In this document: positions 43,173 through 52,402 of the stretch, one piece after another
Layout of the letters: the number at the start of each line of letters is the position of its first letter
How positions within the stretch are numbered: position 1 is the stretch's first letter
From: Fuerstiella sp.
Lineage (GTDB): Bacteria; Planctomycetota; Planctomycetia; Planctomycetales; Planctomycetaceae
DNA length: 64,000 nucleotides
Direction of reading: 5' to 3'
Assembly: GCA_022447225.1 (NCBI GenBank)
Contig: JAKVAZ010000003.1
Location: forward strand, 62,001 to 126,000
The notes under the pieces: generated by a model
Databases searched by the model: none
What the model was told of the DNA's origin: nothing
Seen by the model: the letters and a program-made list of their open reading frames with translations, nothing else
Translations under genes and position numbers: made by a program

Positions 43173-43955
43173 ATGATGAGCATTGAGCAGGTGGAATCAG
43201 AAGAGGATCGAATCCGACAGCTGGAAGATCAGTTGATGAGAGCTCAGCGACTGAGTTCTGTGGGAGCTCTCGCCAGCAGTATCACTCATGAGTTCAACAA
43301 TATCCTGACGACAGTGATTAACTATGCAAAAATGGGTGTTCGGCATAAGGATGAAGTGACCCGGGACAAGGCCTTCGACAAAATCCTGGCGGCCGGTCAG
43401 CGAGCCAGCAAGATTACCACAGGGATGCTGGCCTACTCACGTAACACCAGCGACCGTTACGATCCGGCAGAACTCAGCCGATTGCTTGACGACGTGATGG
43501 TGCTGGTCCAGAAAGATCTTGAAATTCACAGAATCGGTGTTGACCGGGATGTCACCACGGGGGTCTGGGCTAAGGTCAACAGCAGTCAGATACAGCAAAT
43601 CCTTATGAATTTAATTGTGAATGCCCGACAGGCAATGCACGAAGGAGGACGTATCACGCTGACGGTTCGTGATAATTCCGATGAAGGCTGGGCGGAAATT
43701 TCAGTAGGAGACAATGGTTCCGGAATTCCTCATGACAAGTTGCAAAAGATTTTTGATCCGTTCTACACCACACGACAGGCGGATGCACGAGGTCAGGGTG
43801 GAACCGGTCTGGGGCTTGCCGTGTGTCGTCGTATTATTGAAGCTCATCATGGTCGTATGCGGGTTGAGAGTGTTCCCGGGAAAGGGACCAAGTTCACGCT
43901 GAAACTGCCCCGATCCGAGTCACCAGCCGGTTTGATTGATACCTCGGCTGCCTGA
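43173..43955 (+). CDS. Soluble sensor histidine kinase
   Basis: 260 residues from ATG 43173 (a second ATG follows directly). There is no sensor or membrane domain: a short coiled coil (EEDRIRQLEDQLMRAQRLSSVGALAS) leads straight into the HisKA domain with His 39 in SSITHEFNNIL, then the HATPase domain with NLIVNARQAM, GDNGSGIP, FDPFYTTR and GGTGLGLAV. The sequence is closest in style to NtrB-like kinases. The input must come from a partner protein binding the coiled coil. No response regulator is adjacent; the receiver at 33325-33705 lacks the phosphorylatable Asp. Confidence 0.9.
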   Translation: MMSIEQVESEEDRIRQLEDQLMRAQRLSSVGALASSITHEFNNILTTVINYAKMGVRHKDEVTRDKAFDKILAAGQRASKITTGMLAYSRNTSDRYDPAELSRLLDDVMVLVQKDLEIHRIGVDRDVTTGVWAKVNSSQIQQILMNLIVNARQAMHEGGRITLTVRDNSDEGWAEISVGDNGSGIPHDKLQKIFDPFYTTRQADARGQGGTGLGLAVCRRIIEAHHGRMRVESVPGKGTKFTLKLPRSESPAGLIDTSAA

Positions 43956-44086
43956 GTCGCCTGGATACGATCGAATTGAAACCCCGTTAACATCTGTCAC
44001 TGTTAAACATTGCACGATTTCAAAAGTCATTGAACTGCTGACGATGTGTGCAAGCTGTTTTCTGCGGACGGTCGAATCCAACGTGT

Positions 44087-45595
44087 TTATTTGCGTCTCT
44101 GCGGCAGACTGCGATCGGGATTCGGTTGCAGGATTTGATTCGCGTAATTGCGTAATGGCGGGGGGGCAATCTCAGACAGATCTTCACGATCGTCTTCACT
44201 GAGCAGTTCGTCGTCGCGAAGTTGTTGCAGAAAGACGCGTTCGTCAGACTGTTTTCCAGCCTGACGTGCCGCCATGGCCTCTGCCATCACAGCCAGTGCG
44301 CGCAGACGACGGTATTCTGCCGGCTTCAAATCAGTCCAAGTGACCAGTTCTTCCAGGATCAGGTTCGCCTGAGTACTCTCTGGTGGAATCCGACTGAGAT
44401 ACAACATGGCGAGATGTAGCTGAGCGTATCGCCACTCATCTGAGTCAGGATAGTGTTCGCGGATCGCCAGCCAGCCCGACTCGTCGCGAGGATTGAGCAT
44501 CGCCTCTGCGAACTGTTGTGCAGCCGACGCTTTGGGCGTTATGGAGACTGGATGGATATCGGGAACCAGTGGACGAGGGGCCAACCGTTGACCGGCCAGT
44601 GTGCCGGCCAGAATTGTGGCAGCGATTACTCCGACAGTCAGACGCCAGGCAGGCAGTGCACCCGGAAACCAGCGTCGAATTCCGATCGACTGACGGAGAC
44701 TTGAGTTGATCGGCAGCTGGTGCAGAGGGGCGATTGTCCTGAGGACCTCGGCCGAGGACTGGAATCGTTCGGATGGTTCCTTTGACATCATTCGGTGGAT
44801 CGTATTACAGACTTCCGGTGGCAGGTCGGCTCGATGACCCGCGAGAGGTGGCGGTGGATCCTGCAGGTGCTGGACCGCAACCGTCACCGGATTTCCGGAT
44901 GAGAACGGAGGCCTCCCTGCATACATGTGGTAACACGTTACACCAAAAGAATACTGATCACTCCGAAAATCGACTTTACTGCCGCGAACCTGTTCGGGAC
45001 TCATATACAAAGGCGTTCCCATGGCGATACCGGTTTGCGTCAGATTCTTTTGATCTCCCTGCTGACTGAGCTGTGCCAGCCCGAAATCCGTAACTTTTAC
45101 GGTCAGATCACGGGTGAGCATGATGTTTTCAGGTTTGATATCTCGATGGACAATCCCGGCCTGATCGGCAGCATGAAGAGCATTAGCAATCTGCTGCATC
45201 CACTGCAGACCCTGATACAGGTTTGGCGGACCGACGCGGCGGATCTGTTGAGCCAGATTGTTGCCCTGAATGTATTCCTGAACGATAAAGTGAATCCCGT
45301 TCTCTTCACCGGTCTGGTACACCTGTACGATGTTTGCATGACTGAGACCTCCGGCTGCTCTGGCCTCCCGCTGAAAACGATCCACGATCGAACTGTCGAA
45401 TCCGGCGATGCGACCGGGCTGCAGGACTTTGATGGCGACCACCCGCTGCAGTGATGGCTGTTCGGCCAGATAGACATCGGCCATGCCCCCGGAACCAAGT
45501 CGACGCAGCAGTCGGAATTCACCAATGGTGCGATCAACAAGATCATCGGATCTCGACTGATCTTCAGGTTTACTTTCTTGTGACGGGTTGGACAT
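44087..45595 (-). CDS. Membrane Ser/Thr protein kinase
   Basis: 502 residues from the ATG ending at 45595. The kinase domain (residues about 25-295) is complete: LGSGGMADVYLA, Lys 56 in VAIKVL, HRDIKPEN with Asp 152, DFG at 170, and GTPLYMSPEQVRG. A single membrane helix follows (WRLTVGVIAATILAGTLAG), then an outer helical part with TPR-like composition (WRYAQLHLAMLYLSRIP; EYRRLRALAVMAEAMAARQAGK). This is the planctomycetal PknB-like layout without PASTA domains. The target is unknown. It converges on the histidine kinase gene. Confidence 0.93.
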   Translation of the reverse strand: MSNPSQESKPEDQSRSDDLVDRTIGEFRLLRRLGSGGMADVYLAEQPSLQRVVAIKVLQPGRIAGFDSSIVDRFQREARAAGGLSHANIVQVYQTGEENGIHFIVQEYIQGNNLAQQIRRVGPPNLYQGLQWMQQIANALHAADQAGIVHRDIKPENIMLTRDLTVKVTDFGLAQLSQQGDQKNLTQTGIAMGTPLYMSPEQVRGSKVDFRSDQYSFGVTCYHMYAGRPPFSSGNPVTVAVQHLQDPPPPLAGHRADLPPEVCNTIHRMMSKEPSERFQSSAEVLRTIAPLHQLPINSSLRQSIGIRRWFPGALPAWRLTVGVIAATILAGTLAGQRLAPRPLVPDIHPVSITPKASAAQQFAEAMLNPRDESGWLAIREHYPDSDEWRYAQLHLAMLYLSRIPPESTQANLILEELVTWTDLKPAEYRRLRALAVMAEAMAARQAGKQSDERVFLQQLRDDELLSEDDREDLSEIAPPPLRNYANQILQPNPDRSLPQRRK

Positions 45596-45888
45596 TCTTG
45601 ACGCAGTACTTTACGAAAAACTGACAGTGCGTTAACTGATCGCTGGGATGCAGAAAGGGGTGCTTTCAGTGCGTAGCGTCGCCTCCGGTCTGCGGCCAGT
45701 CAACTGGAAACGTATTCTGTGGGGCCGGGCTCCGTCCGTATTATAGGCAATGATGGTGTGTTGAGAGGTGTTGAAATAGTTCTGCGTTATCGGTTTTGCA
45801 TATCGGCTCCTGATTGCATGTTGGCATCAACTTTGCTGAAATCCCGCCCCCGAATCTGTATTCGATTCACTTCGGTGAGACAGGAATC

Positions 45889-46996
45889 ATGGAAGCTGAA
45901 CTTAGGGCCCGTTGCAATGAACTGATAGAACGTATCCTTCATCTCCGAGATTGTCTTTGACCTGGAAAATCAGGAAAAGAGACTGACGGAAGTGAATGAC
46001 CGTATGACGGCTGCAGACTTTTGGGACCATCAGGAATCAGCTCAGCAGACTGTCGCAGAGATGCAGCGTTTAAAAGCGTCCGTAGAACCAGTTCGGCAAA
46101 TGGTTGCTGATGGTGAGGACCTTAAAGTATTAATGGAGTTTGCGGAAGAGGATCCCGACAGCGCTGAAGAACTGCAGTCTGCTGCCGATGATCTGGAAAA
46201 GCAGGTCGATGGCGTTGAACTGCAGGCGACAATGAACGAACCGGAAGATGCCTGTGCAGCGTACGTGCAGATTCAGGCCGGAGAAGGTGGTACGGACTCG
46301 GCGGACTGGGCGCTTATGTTGATGCGTATGTACGTTCGCTGGGCGGAACGACGACGCTGTAAGGTTGAGGAGGTTGACATTTCGGAAGGTGAAGAAGCCG
46401 GTATCCGCAATGCAACACTGTTGATTCGTGGTGACCACATTTTCGGGTACCTCAAGGGAGAAACCGGGAACCATCGGTTAATTCGAATCAGTCCTTTTGA
46501 TTCTGCCGGTCGTCGTCATACCGCGTTCGCCGCTGTTGATGTCAGCCCTGACCTTGGTGACACCTGCGAGATTGAAATAGACTGGGATCGTGATGTGCGT
46601 GAAGACACTTACCGTGCCGGAGGCGCCGGAGGTCAGCACGTGAACAAAACGGATTCTGCGGTCCGTTTGACTCATTCGTCGGGTGTTGTCGTACAGTGTC
46701 AGAATGAACGAAGCCAGCACAAGAACCGTGCAACGGCCCGAAAAATGCTGCAGGCAAGGCTGTACCAGATTGAAATTGACAAGCGAGATGCTGAGCTAGC
46801 GGCTCGGCGCGGCGATAAGTCCAAGATTGGTTTTGGGGGTGCGACTGTCCGTAACTATGTTCTGCATCCCGAACAGTATGTAAAGGATGCACGCACAGGG
46901 ACCAGAGTTGGTAACCCGCAGCCTGTGCTGGATGGTGAAATTGATACCTTCCTGGAATCTTTCCTTCGATGGCGGCTTTCAGCCTCGGACTCATAA
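45889..46996 (+). CDS. prfB: Peptide chain release factor 2, made by +1 frameshift
   Basis: The coding sequence is split: 23 codons from ATG 45889 end at CTT-TGA (TGA at 45958-45960); a +1 shift that skips the T at 45958 continues with GAC at 45959 and runs to 46996, giving 368 residues, normal for RF2. RF2 releases peptides at UGA and UAA. Seen in the second part: the SPF tripeptide of RF2 in IRISPFDS, and GGQ in [18 protein letters not shown], then [14 protein letters not shown]. The N-terminal part reads [19 protein letters not shown], then [16 protein letters not shown] after the shift. Own UGA at the shift site gives autoregulation. Confidence 0.96.
45955..45961 (+). promoter_or_regulatory. 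prfB programmed +1 frameshift site
   Basis: The sequence CTTTGAC is identical to the classic RF2 slip site CUU-UGA-C. When RF2 is scarce, the ribosome pauses at UGA and shifts forward by one base. The upstream stimulatory Shine-Dalgarno-like element of E. coli (AGGGGG three bases before CTT) is not present; only GAGAT occurs at that spacing. Confidence 0.93.
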
Positions 46997-47162
46997 ATTC
47001 GCGGGAATGATCTGATCTTGATTGTTAAGTTCACGGTCCGTGTGCTTCCGGTCAGCCGGCAATGTAGATGTGTAGACGACAATCCGCGGTCGGACGCCCA
47101 GGTTTTCTGCAGACGAAGCGGGCAGCCGGAGTCTTACTCAGGATGCAAACAGGGATATTGAT

Positions 47163-48443
47163 ATGTTATGTCGGATCGCAGTTTTTTCGCTGATCGTCAC
47201 TCTCTTTCAGTCAGGTTGTCAACACGACAGTACCGAAGTTCCACGCGCGGTCGGAGACAAATCACCGGTCGGGGAACGATCAGATTCGCAGACTGCAGAG
47301 GCTGCGGAAGCAGAGCCGTTTCATTTTCTGACACCGAATCTTACTCCCGAACAGATCCGCGACGGCTGGATCAGCTTGTTTGATGGAGCTACTCTGTTCG
47401 GCTGGGATGTCCCCGCGCTGACAAACTGGCATGTTGAAGACGGTTGCATTGTTGCGGACAGCGGTGAAGAGAGCCTGCTGACAACTCCGTTCAAATTTGA
47501 CAACTTCGAACTTCGATGCGAGTTTTATCTGGAACCCGATGGCAACAGTGGCGTGTTTCTGCGAACAGCAGCGGATCCCCGCGACCCGGCAACTGATACT
47601 TATGAGTTGAACATTTGCGATTCCCATGAAGCGTTCCCCACCGGGAGTCTGGTCGCGCGCCACAAAGCCGTTGACGTTCCGGCGGTTGAAGGTGCCTGGC
47701 ATCTGTTCCGCGTCATCTGTGACGGACCGCACATTCAGGTCTGGCTGGACCAGAAGTCCATTGTGGATTTTACCGATGAATCCGGAAGCCAGCGATCAAC
47801 CGGGGTCCTTGGCCTGCAGATGCGGGAAGGTCGTATCGCCTTTCGCGATGTGTTCATCAGGCCAATTGGAATCACGGAGCTGTTCGATGGGGAATCATTG
47901 AAAGGCTGGTCAGTCGTCGATGGCAGTCAGAGTGAGTTTGGTGTGGTCAATGGAGCGATCCACGTTAGCAATGGGCCAGGGTTCCTGCAGACAAATTCCG
48001 TGCACAGAGACTTCTGTCTTCATGTGGAAGCTCGCACGAATGGCAAGGAATTGAACAGTGGAATATTTTTCCGGGCGATGCCGGGCACTAAAGATTCACC
48101 GTCCCACGGTTATGAATTTCAGATACACCATGGTTTCAAAAATGACGACCGTACAAAACCTGCCGATTCCGGGACAGGTGCCGTGTTTCGTCGTGTTGCG
48201 GCCCGCTACGTCGTCGCCGATGACCATGAGTGGTTTTACGGCACGTTGATTGCGCAGGGTGATCGCATTGCAACCTGGGTCAACGGATATCAGGTGGTTA
48301 ACTGGAAGGATACCCGTGAAGCTGACGAAAATCCGCGTCGAGGCAGACGTCTGGAACCTGGGCACATCAGTTTACAGGGGCACGATCCGACGACGGATCT
48401 TGAATTTAGATCTGTCTCCATCCACGACTTTACCGGTGGATAA
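47163..48443 (+). CDS. Lipoprotein with two DUF1080 domains
   Basis: 426 residues from ATG 47163. The N-terminus is a lipoprotein-type signal (IAVFSLIVTLFQSGC). Two 3-keto-disaccharide-hydrolase-like (DUF1080) domains follow. The first starts at GWISLFDGATLFGWDV and includes FELRCEFYLEPDGNSGVFLR; the second starts at ITELFDGESLKGWSVVDG and includes LHVEARTNGKELNSGIFFR. Each ends with a strand pair that includes HISLQGHDP or GVLGLQMREGRI. These concanavalin-like domains are very common in planctomycetes and act on or bind sugars and polysaccharide outside the cell. It follows prfB on the same strand after 166 bases, probably without functional link. Confidence 0.9.
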   Translation: MLCRIAVFSLIVTLFQSGCQHDSTEVPRAVGDKSPVGERSDSQTAEAAEAEPFHFLTPNLTPEQIRDGWISLFDGATLFGWDVPALTNWHVEDGCIVADSGEESLLTTPFKFDNFELRCEFYLEPDGNSGVFLRTAADPRDPATDTYELNICDSHEAFPTGSLVARHKAVDVPAVEGAWHLFRVICDGPHIQVWLDQKSIVDFTDESGSQRSTGVLGLQMREGRIAFRDVFIRPIGITELFDGESLKGWSVVDGSQSEFGVVNGAIHVSNGPGFLQTNSVHRDFCLHVEARTNGKELNSGIFFRAMPGTKDSPSHGYEFQIHHGFKNDDRTKPADSGTGAVFRRVAARYVVADDHEWFYGTLIAQGDRIATWVNGYQVVNWKDTREADENPRRGRRLEPGHISLQGHDPTTDLEFRSVSIHDFTGG

Positions 48444-48725
48444 AAGCACGGAGTCTTAATGACGTCTTTCGAATGTAGATATGTCATGATCTGCAGTGCA
48501 CCCAGATTGGATGGCGACGGGTGTCGTGAGACGAAAATACCTGGCGGTCGGTCTTCCCGCGGGTGACTGATATCCGTTTTGGTGAGTTGTTAGACTTAAC
48601 GAACCAATAACAGCGTTGCGTCCTCAAACTGCCGGTGAAAAACTGGTTGATCGCGCAGAACATCCAGGGCATGTGTTAAGTGAACGTTTTTCCGTCTTTT
48701 TTAATGTGAACCAGGGCCTGAGAAA

Positions 48726-49691
48726 TTGGTTAAACTCGTCATCACACCGCCAGTAGACGACCTCAAACGGCAGTGGGCCGCACGTCTGCAGGAGGCATTG
48801 TCGGACGATCGCATTGTTCTGACAGAAAATGATTCCGAAGCACAGAAAGTTATCGGCGAAGCGGATGCGGTGTTTGGCTGGGTGCCTCCCCGATTACTGC
48901 CACTGGCTCAAAAAATGCGATGGCTTCACAGCCCGCAGATTGCGCCCCCGGAAGAGTTTTACTACCAGGCGTTGATAGAGCATCCGGTTGTGGTGACCAA
49001 CCCGCGCGGAACATTCAACGACCACATTGCCCAGCATATCCTGATGTATGTCCTGAGTCTGGCGCGTGGGTTACCGGATTACCTGGAAGCTCAGCGACAG
49101 CGGCGCTGGGCCCCTGACGCTCGCAGGAGCCGTTACATTGATCTGGCTGAATCGACCGCACTCATCGTCGGTGTCGGCGGAATCGGTCAGGAAACAGCCA
49201 GGATATTTACTGCAGCCGGAATACGTGTGATCGGTGTTGACGCCAGATGGGAATACGAAGTTCCATATCTGGAAAAACACTATCCTCAAGAACTTGATTT
49301 GCTTCTGCCCCAGGCGGATTTTGTCGTGGTGACCGTGCCGCACACACCTGAGACGGAGGGTATGTGGAATTTGGGTAGATTCCAGCTCATGAAGCAATCT
49401 GCGTTTTTTATCAACATCGGACGGGGACTTACCACCAAACTCGACGATCTGGTGTCCGCGATCGAAGGTGAACAGATTGCCGGGTGTGCGCTGGATGTGT
49501 TTGAACAGGAACCCTTGTCGAGAGATCACAGGCTCTGGAACCTTCCAAATGTGATCCTGACACCGCATGTCGCGGCCAGAGATGCTGATAATATTCCTGA
49601 ACGCCAGTTTGAAATTCTACTGGACAATGCCCGGAGATTTGCGACCGGCAGACCGCTTCGGAATATTGTTGACAAGTCCGCATGGTATTAG
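48726..49691 (+). CDS. D-2-hydroxyacid dehydrogenase
   Basis: 321 residues. No ATG fits near the N-terminus, so TTG 48726 is used (MVKLVITPPVDD). The NAD-binding site is GVGGIGQETARIFTAAGIRVIGVDAR; catalytic residues are the Arg in NIGRGLTTKLDDL, the Glu in DVFEQEPL and the His in LTPHVAARD. The family reduces 2-keto acids or oxidises D-2-hydroxyacids; the substrate is not predictable. The active His is in PHVAA rather than the more common PHIAG, still within family variation. It is cytoplasmic. A 280-base gap separates it from the DUF1080 gene. Confidence 0.9.
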   Translation: MVKLVITPPVDDLKRQWAARLQEALSDDRIVLTENDSEAQKVIGEADAVFGWVPPRLLPLAQKMRWLHSPQIAPPEEFYYQALIEHPVVVTNPRGTFNDHIAQHILMYVLSLARGLPDYLEAQRQRRWAPDARRSRYIDLAESTALIVGVGGIGQETARIFTAAGIRVIGVDARWEYEVPYLEKHYPQELDLLLPQADFVVVTVPHTPETEGMWNLGRFQLMKQSAFFINIGRGLTTKLDDLVSAIEGEQIAGCALDVFEQEPLSRDHRLWNLPNVILTPHVAARDADNIPERQFEILLDNARRFATGRPLRNIVDKSAWY

Positions 49692-49932
49692 GCCAGCGGC
49701 AGTGAATCACATGCCGGTGATTTGATCCTGACCAATCCCGTCCGGAAATCTGACACCGGAAGGGGTGTGTGTGTGATCTGCTTATCCGGGAGATGTTTGA
49801 TGGGCCACTCGTGTTTGTCCATGAATGTGCTTAGCGAGAATTGAATTAATGTCAGGTGGTGTTGGTGGCAAAAGCAGCGTTGCACGATTTGTCCGGATGT
49901 TTTGATCACTGGAAACCTAAGTACAACTGCTC

Positions 49933-50712
49933 ATGTTTATTGTAGATTCCCACTGTCACGTGTCGACATGCTGGTACGAACCGGTGGAGAGTCTGGTAGA
50001 TCAGATGGATCGGACTGGTGTGGACAGAGCTGTACTGATCCAGATGCAGGGGCAATTCGACAATGGTTACCAGTTCGAATGTGAGACACGATATCCGGGT
50101 CGTTTTGCGTCAGTCGTACTTGTCGATACCAGCGATACCGCCGCCGGCGGGCAGTTGCAGGATTTGGCTTCTCAGGGGGCCAAAGGTGTGCGGCTTCATC
50201 CGAACGATCCACTGTGGATATGGAGCAAGGCTGCAGAATTGGGAATGATTGTTTCCTGTGCCGGAACACCTCAAACCTTCGCGTCTTCCGCGTTTGCCGA
50301 AGTCCTCCAGTCGTTTCCCGGCCTTCCTGTGATCATAGAGCACCTCGGCGGGATGACGGCACACCCTGAATCATCGGTGGAAGTCTTACAGGACGCGGTG
50401 TTTGGCCTCGGTCGATTTTCCAATGCCTTCATGAAAATTCATGGTTTGGGTGAGTTCTGTCGCCGTAAAATTCCTGTGGAGGAGTCATTTCCATTCGAGC
50501 GTGCAGGTTTGTCACTCCTGCAGCGGGCCTGTGACGCGTTTTCCGGAAGAGTCATGTGGGGCAGTGATTTTCCTCCGGTTAGCTTTCGCGAGGGCTACGC
50601 AAATGCTCTGGGTCTTCCGATGATCGAACTGGCGTCACGGCCACAGACGGAGCGTGACGGCATATTTGGCGGCGTGGCCGCAAAACTCTTTGGCCTGTCG
50701 CATCACCAGTGA
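49933..50712 (+). CDS. Amidohydrolase-2 family metal-dependent hydrolase
   Basis: 259 residues from ATG 49933. FIVDSHCH gives the first metal-binding pair after strand 1, GAKGVRLHPND the Arg/His region, PVIIEHLGG another His, and VMWGSDFPPV the catalytic Asp. Members of this TIM-barrel branch (aminocarboxymuconate decarboxylase-like) decarboxylate or hydrolyse small carboxylic acids and lactones. The substrate is unknown. No signal peptide. The gap to the upstream dehydrogenase gene is 240 bases on the same strand, so a shared pathway is possible but not shown. Confidence 0.87.
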   Translation: MFIVDSHCHVSTCWYEPVESLVDQMDRTGVDRAVLIQMQGQFDNGYQFECETRYPGRFASVVLVDTSDTAAGGQLQDLASQGAKGVRLHPNDPLWIWSKAAELGMIVSCAGTPQTFASSAFAEVLQSFPGLPVIIEHLGGMTAHPESSVEVLQDAVFGLGRFSNAFMKIHGLGEFCRRKIPVEESFPFERAGLSLLQRACDAFSGRVMWGSDFPPVSFREGYANALGLPMIELASRPQTERDGIFGGVAAKLFGLSHHQ

Positions 50713-51070
50713 CGAAAGTTTTGTTAAACCTCTCCATTCGTCAGCAGTCCGTCTTCACTCATGCTGGAAACTGATCCTCGCGCAGGTCGCAGATGATTTT
50801 CTGATCACAATCATTCATCATGCTGCCTGACAGGAGATACTCACTACTTTGGATCACCTTCGACAGCACTTGAACTGCGGACTGGAAGTGTTTCCGTCCC
50901 TAGTGCTTGTCCTGCCCGGTTCAGACCTGGGGTTATTGTCGGTGTCCTTCCTGATTCGTATTTATCCGGTCTGAGGATTGATGTTTGTTTGTATCTCTGT
51001 TTCCGTCACCCGGATCTGAACCGGATGACACACGACAGTCCTTAATTAACCCTGATCAGTGAGACCCGGT
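50713..51070. other. Intergenic gap, nothing recognised
   Basis: About 355 bases between two plus-strand genes. I see no gene, repeat or clear hairpin. The promoter of the M20 gene is probably here. Confidence 0.45.
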
Positions 51071-52255
51071 ATGACGGCAGCCGCCAGCGAAACAACACTC
51101 AGACTCGCCAGGGAAATTGAACCGTGGATGATCCGGATCCGTCGCCGACTGCATCAATGTCCTGAGTTGCTGTATGAACTGCATGAAACATCGCAGATCG
51201 TTCGTGAAGAGTTGGATCGTCTGGAGATTGCCTTTGAATCGGGGATAGCCGAAACCGGAATTGTAGCAACCATCGGACATGATGAATCACGCTGTGTCAT
51301 GCTGCGCGCTGATATGGATGCTCTTCCCATTCAGGAATTAGCGGACGTTGATTTCAAGAGCAACAATGTCGGTCGGATGCACGCCTGTGGACACGACTGC
51401 CATACCGCCATGTTGCTTGGTGCCGCCAGGATTCTTAAACAGCGGGAATCAAGCCTTAAAGGAACGGTGAAACTATGCTTTCAGCCGGCCGAAGAAGGCG
51501 GGGCCGGCGCTCAAAGAATGTGCGAGGAAGGCGTGATGCGCAGTCCAGCCGTTCAAAAAGCATTCGCCATTCACGTATGGCCACTGATTCCGTCCGGTCA
51601 GCTGACAGGTCGTCCTGGCGTTTTTCTTGCTGCAACCAGTGCATTTGAAATCAAAATTACAGGACAGGGGGGGCATGCCGCACTCCCACACCTGGCAAAT
51701 GACCCCGTTATGGCAGCAGCGAGGATTGTAACCGGGGTTCAAACATTGATTTCCCGTGAGCAGGATCCGCTGGAAGCCGGCCTGGTCAGCATCACGGCCA
51801 TCAACGGCGGAACCGCGTACAATGTTATTCCGACAGACGTGACGATCAAAGGGACTATCCGTTCCTTGTCCGTGGCTAACAAAGATCGGTTGAAACTCCG
51901 CATCGGTGAAATAGCACGCACACTGGCTGCGGCGGATCACTGCACTGCAGAGTTTGTTGCAGTGGGCACAGATTACCCTGTTACCGCAAACGATCCGAAA
52001 TTGTGGGAGGACGTCGTCGGAATGGGTGAGCGGATTGTCGGTAAAGGCAATGTTCCGATTAGCAGCGCGGTGATGGGCGGCGAAGACTTTTCATATTACG
52101 GGGCTTTTGTTCCCACATGTTTCCTGGGGCTTGGCTGCCGCAGCGAATCTGCAGGATCTGTCCACGGACTGCACCATCCACAATTCAAAATGGACGAATC
52201 TGTTTTGCATATAGGAGCCGCTCTTCACGTTTCGTTCGTAAACGAACAGCTTTGA
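51071..52255 (+). CDS. M20-family amidohydrolase
   Basis: 394 residues from ATG 51071 (a GTG four codons earlier is less likely). Type: aminoacylase/hippurate hydrolase/IAA-amino-acid hydrolase. Metal ligands are complete: Cys and His in MHACGHDCHTAMLLG, the Glu pair in FQPAEEGGAGA, His in AIHVWP and the C-terminal His in HHPQFKMDE. The dimerisation domain in the middle is marked by GQGGHAALP and NVIPTDVTIKGTIRS. It splits N-acyl amino acids or similar amides in the cytoplasm. No neighbour gives a clue to the acyl group. Confidence 0.93.
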   Translation: MTAAASETTLRLAREIEPWMIRIRRRLHQCPELLYELHETSQIVREELDRLEIAFESGIAETGIVATIGHDESRCVMLRADMDALPIQELADVDFKSNNVGRMHACGHDCHTAMLLGAARILKQRESSLKGTVKLCFQPAEEGGAGAQRMCEEGVMRSPAVQKAFAIHVWPLIPSGQLTGRPGVFLAATSAFEIKITGQGGHAALPHLANDPVMAAARIVTGVQTLISREQDPLEAGLVSITAINGGTAYNVIPTDVTIKGTIRSLSVANKDRLKLRIGEIARTLAAADHCTAEFVAVGTDYPVTANDPKLWEDVVGMGERIVGKGNVPISSAVMGGEDFSYYGAFVPTCFLGLGCRSESAGSVHGLHHPQFKMDESVLHIGAALHVSFVNEQL

Positions 52256-52402
52256 CGGTCGTGAATCAGCGGTTTCCGCCCGGGAGTGGAGACCGTTATC
52301 CTGTTCAGCCGGAACGACCGCACATTTTGTTGAGCCTGGATGACCCCGGAACAGCAGGCCGTGAGGTTTTGAACCGGCCGGAATCCGGATCGGAAGTGTG
52401 AC

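Noticed and set aside
33325-43955. Idea that the receiver (33325-33705) and the soluble histidine kinase (43173-43955) form one two-component pair
   Set aside because: They are 9.5 kb apart, on opposite strands with unrelated genes between them, and the receiver lacks the phosphorylatable Asp.
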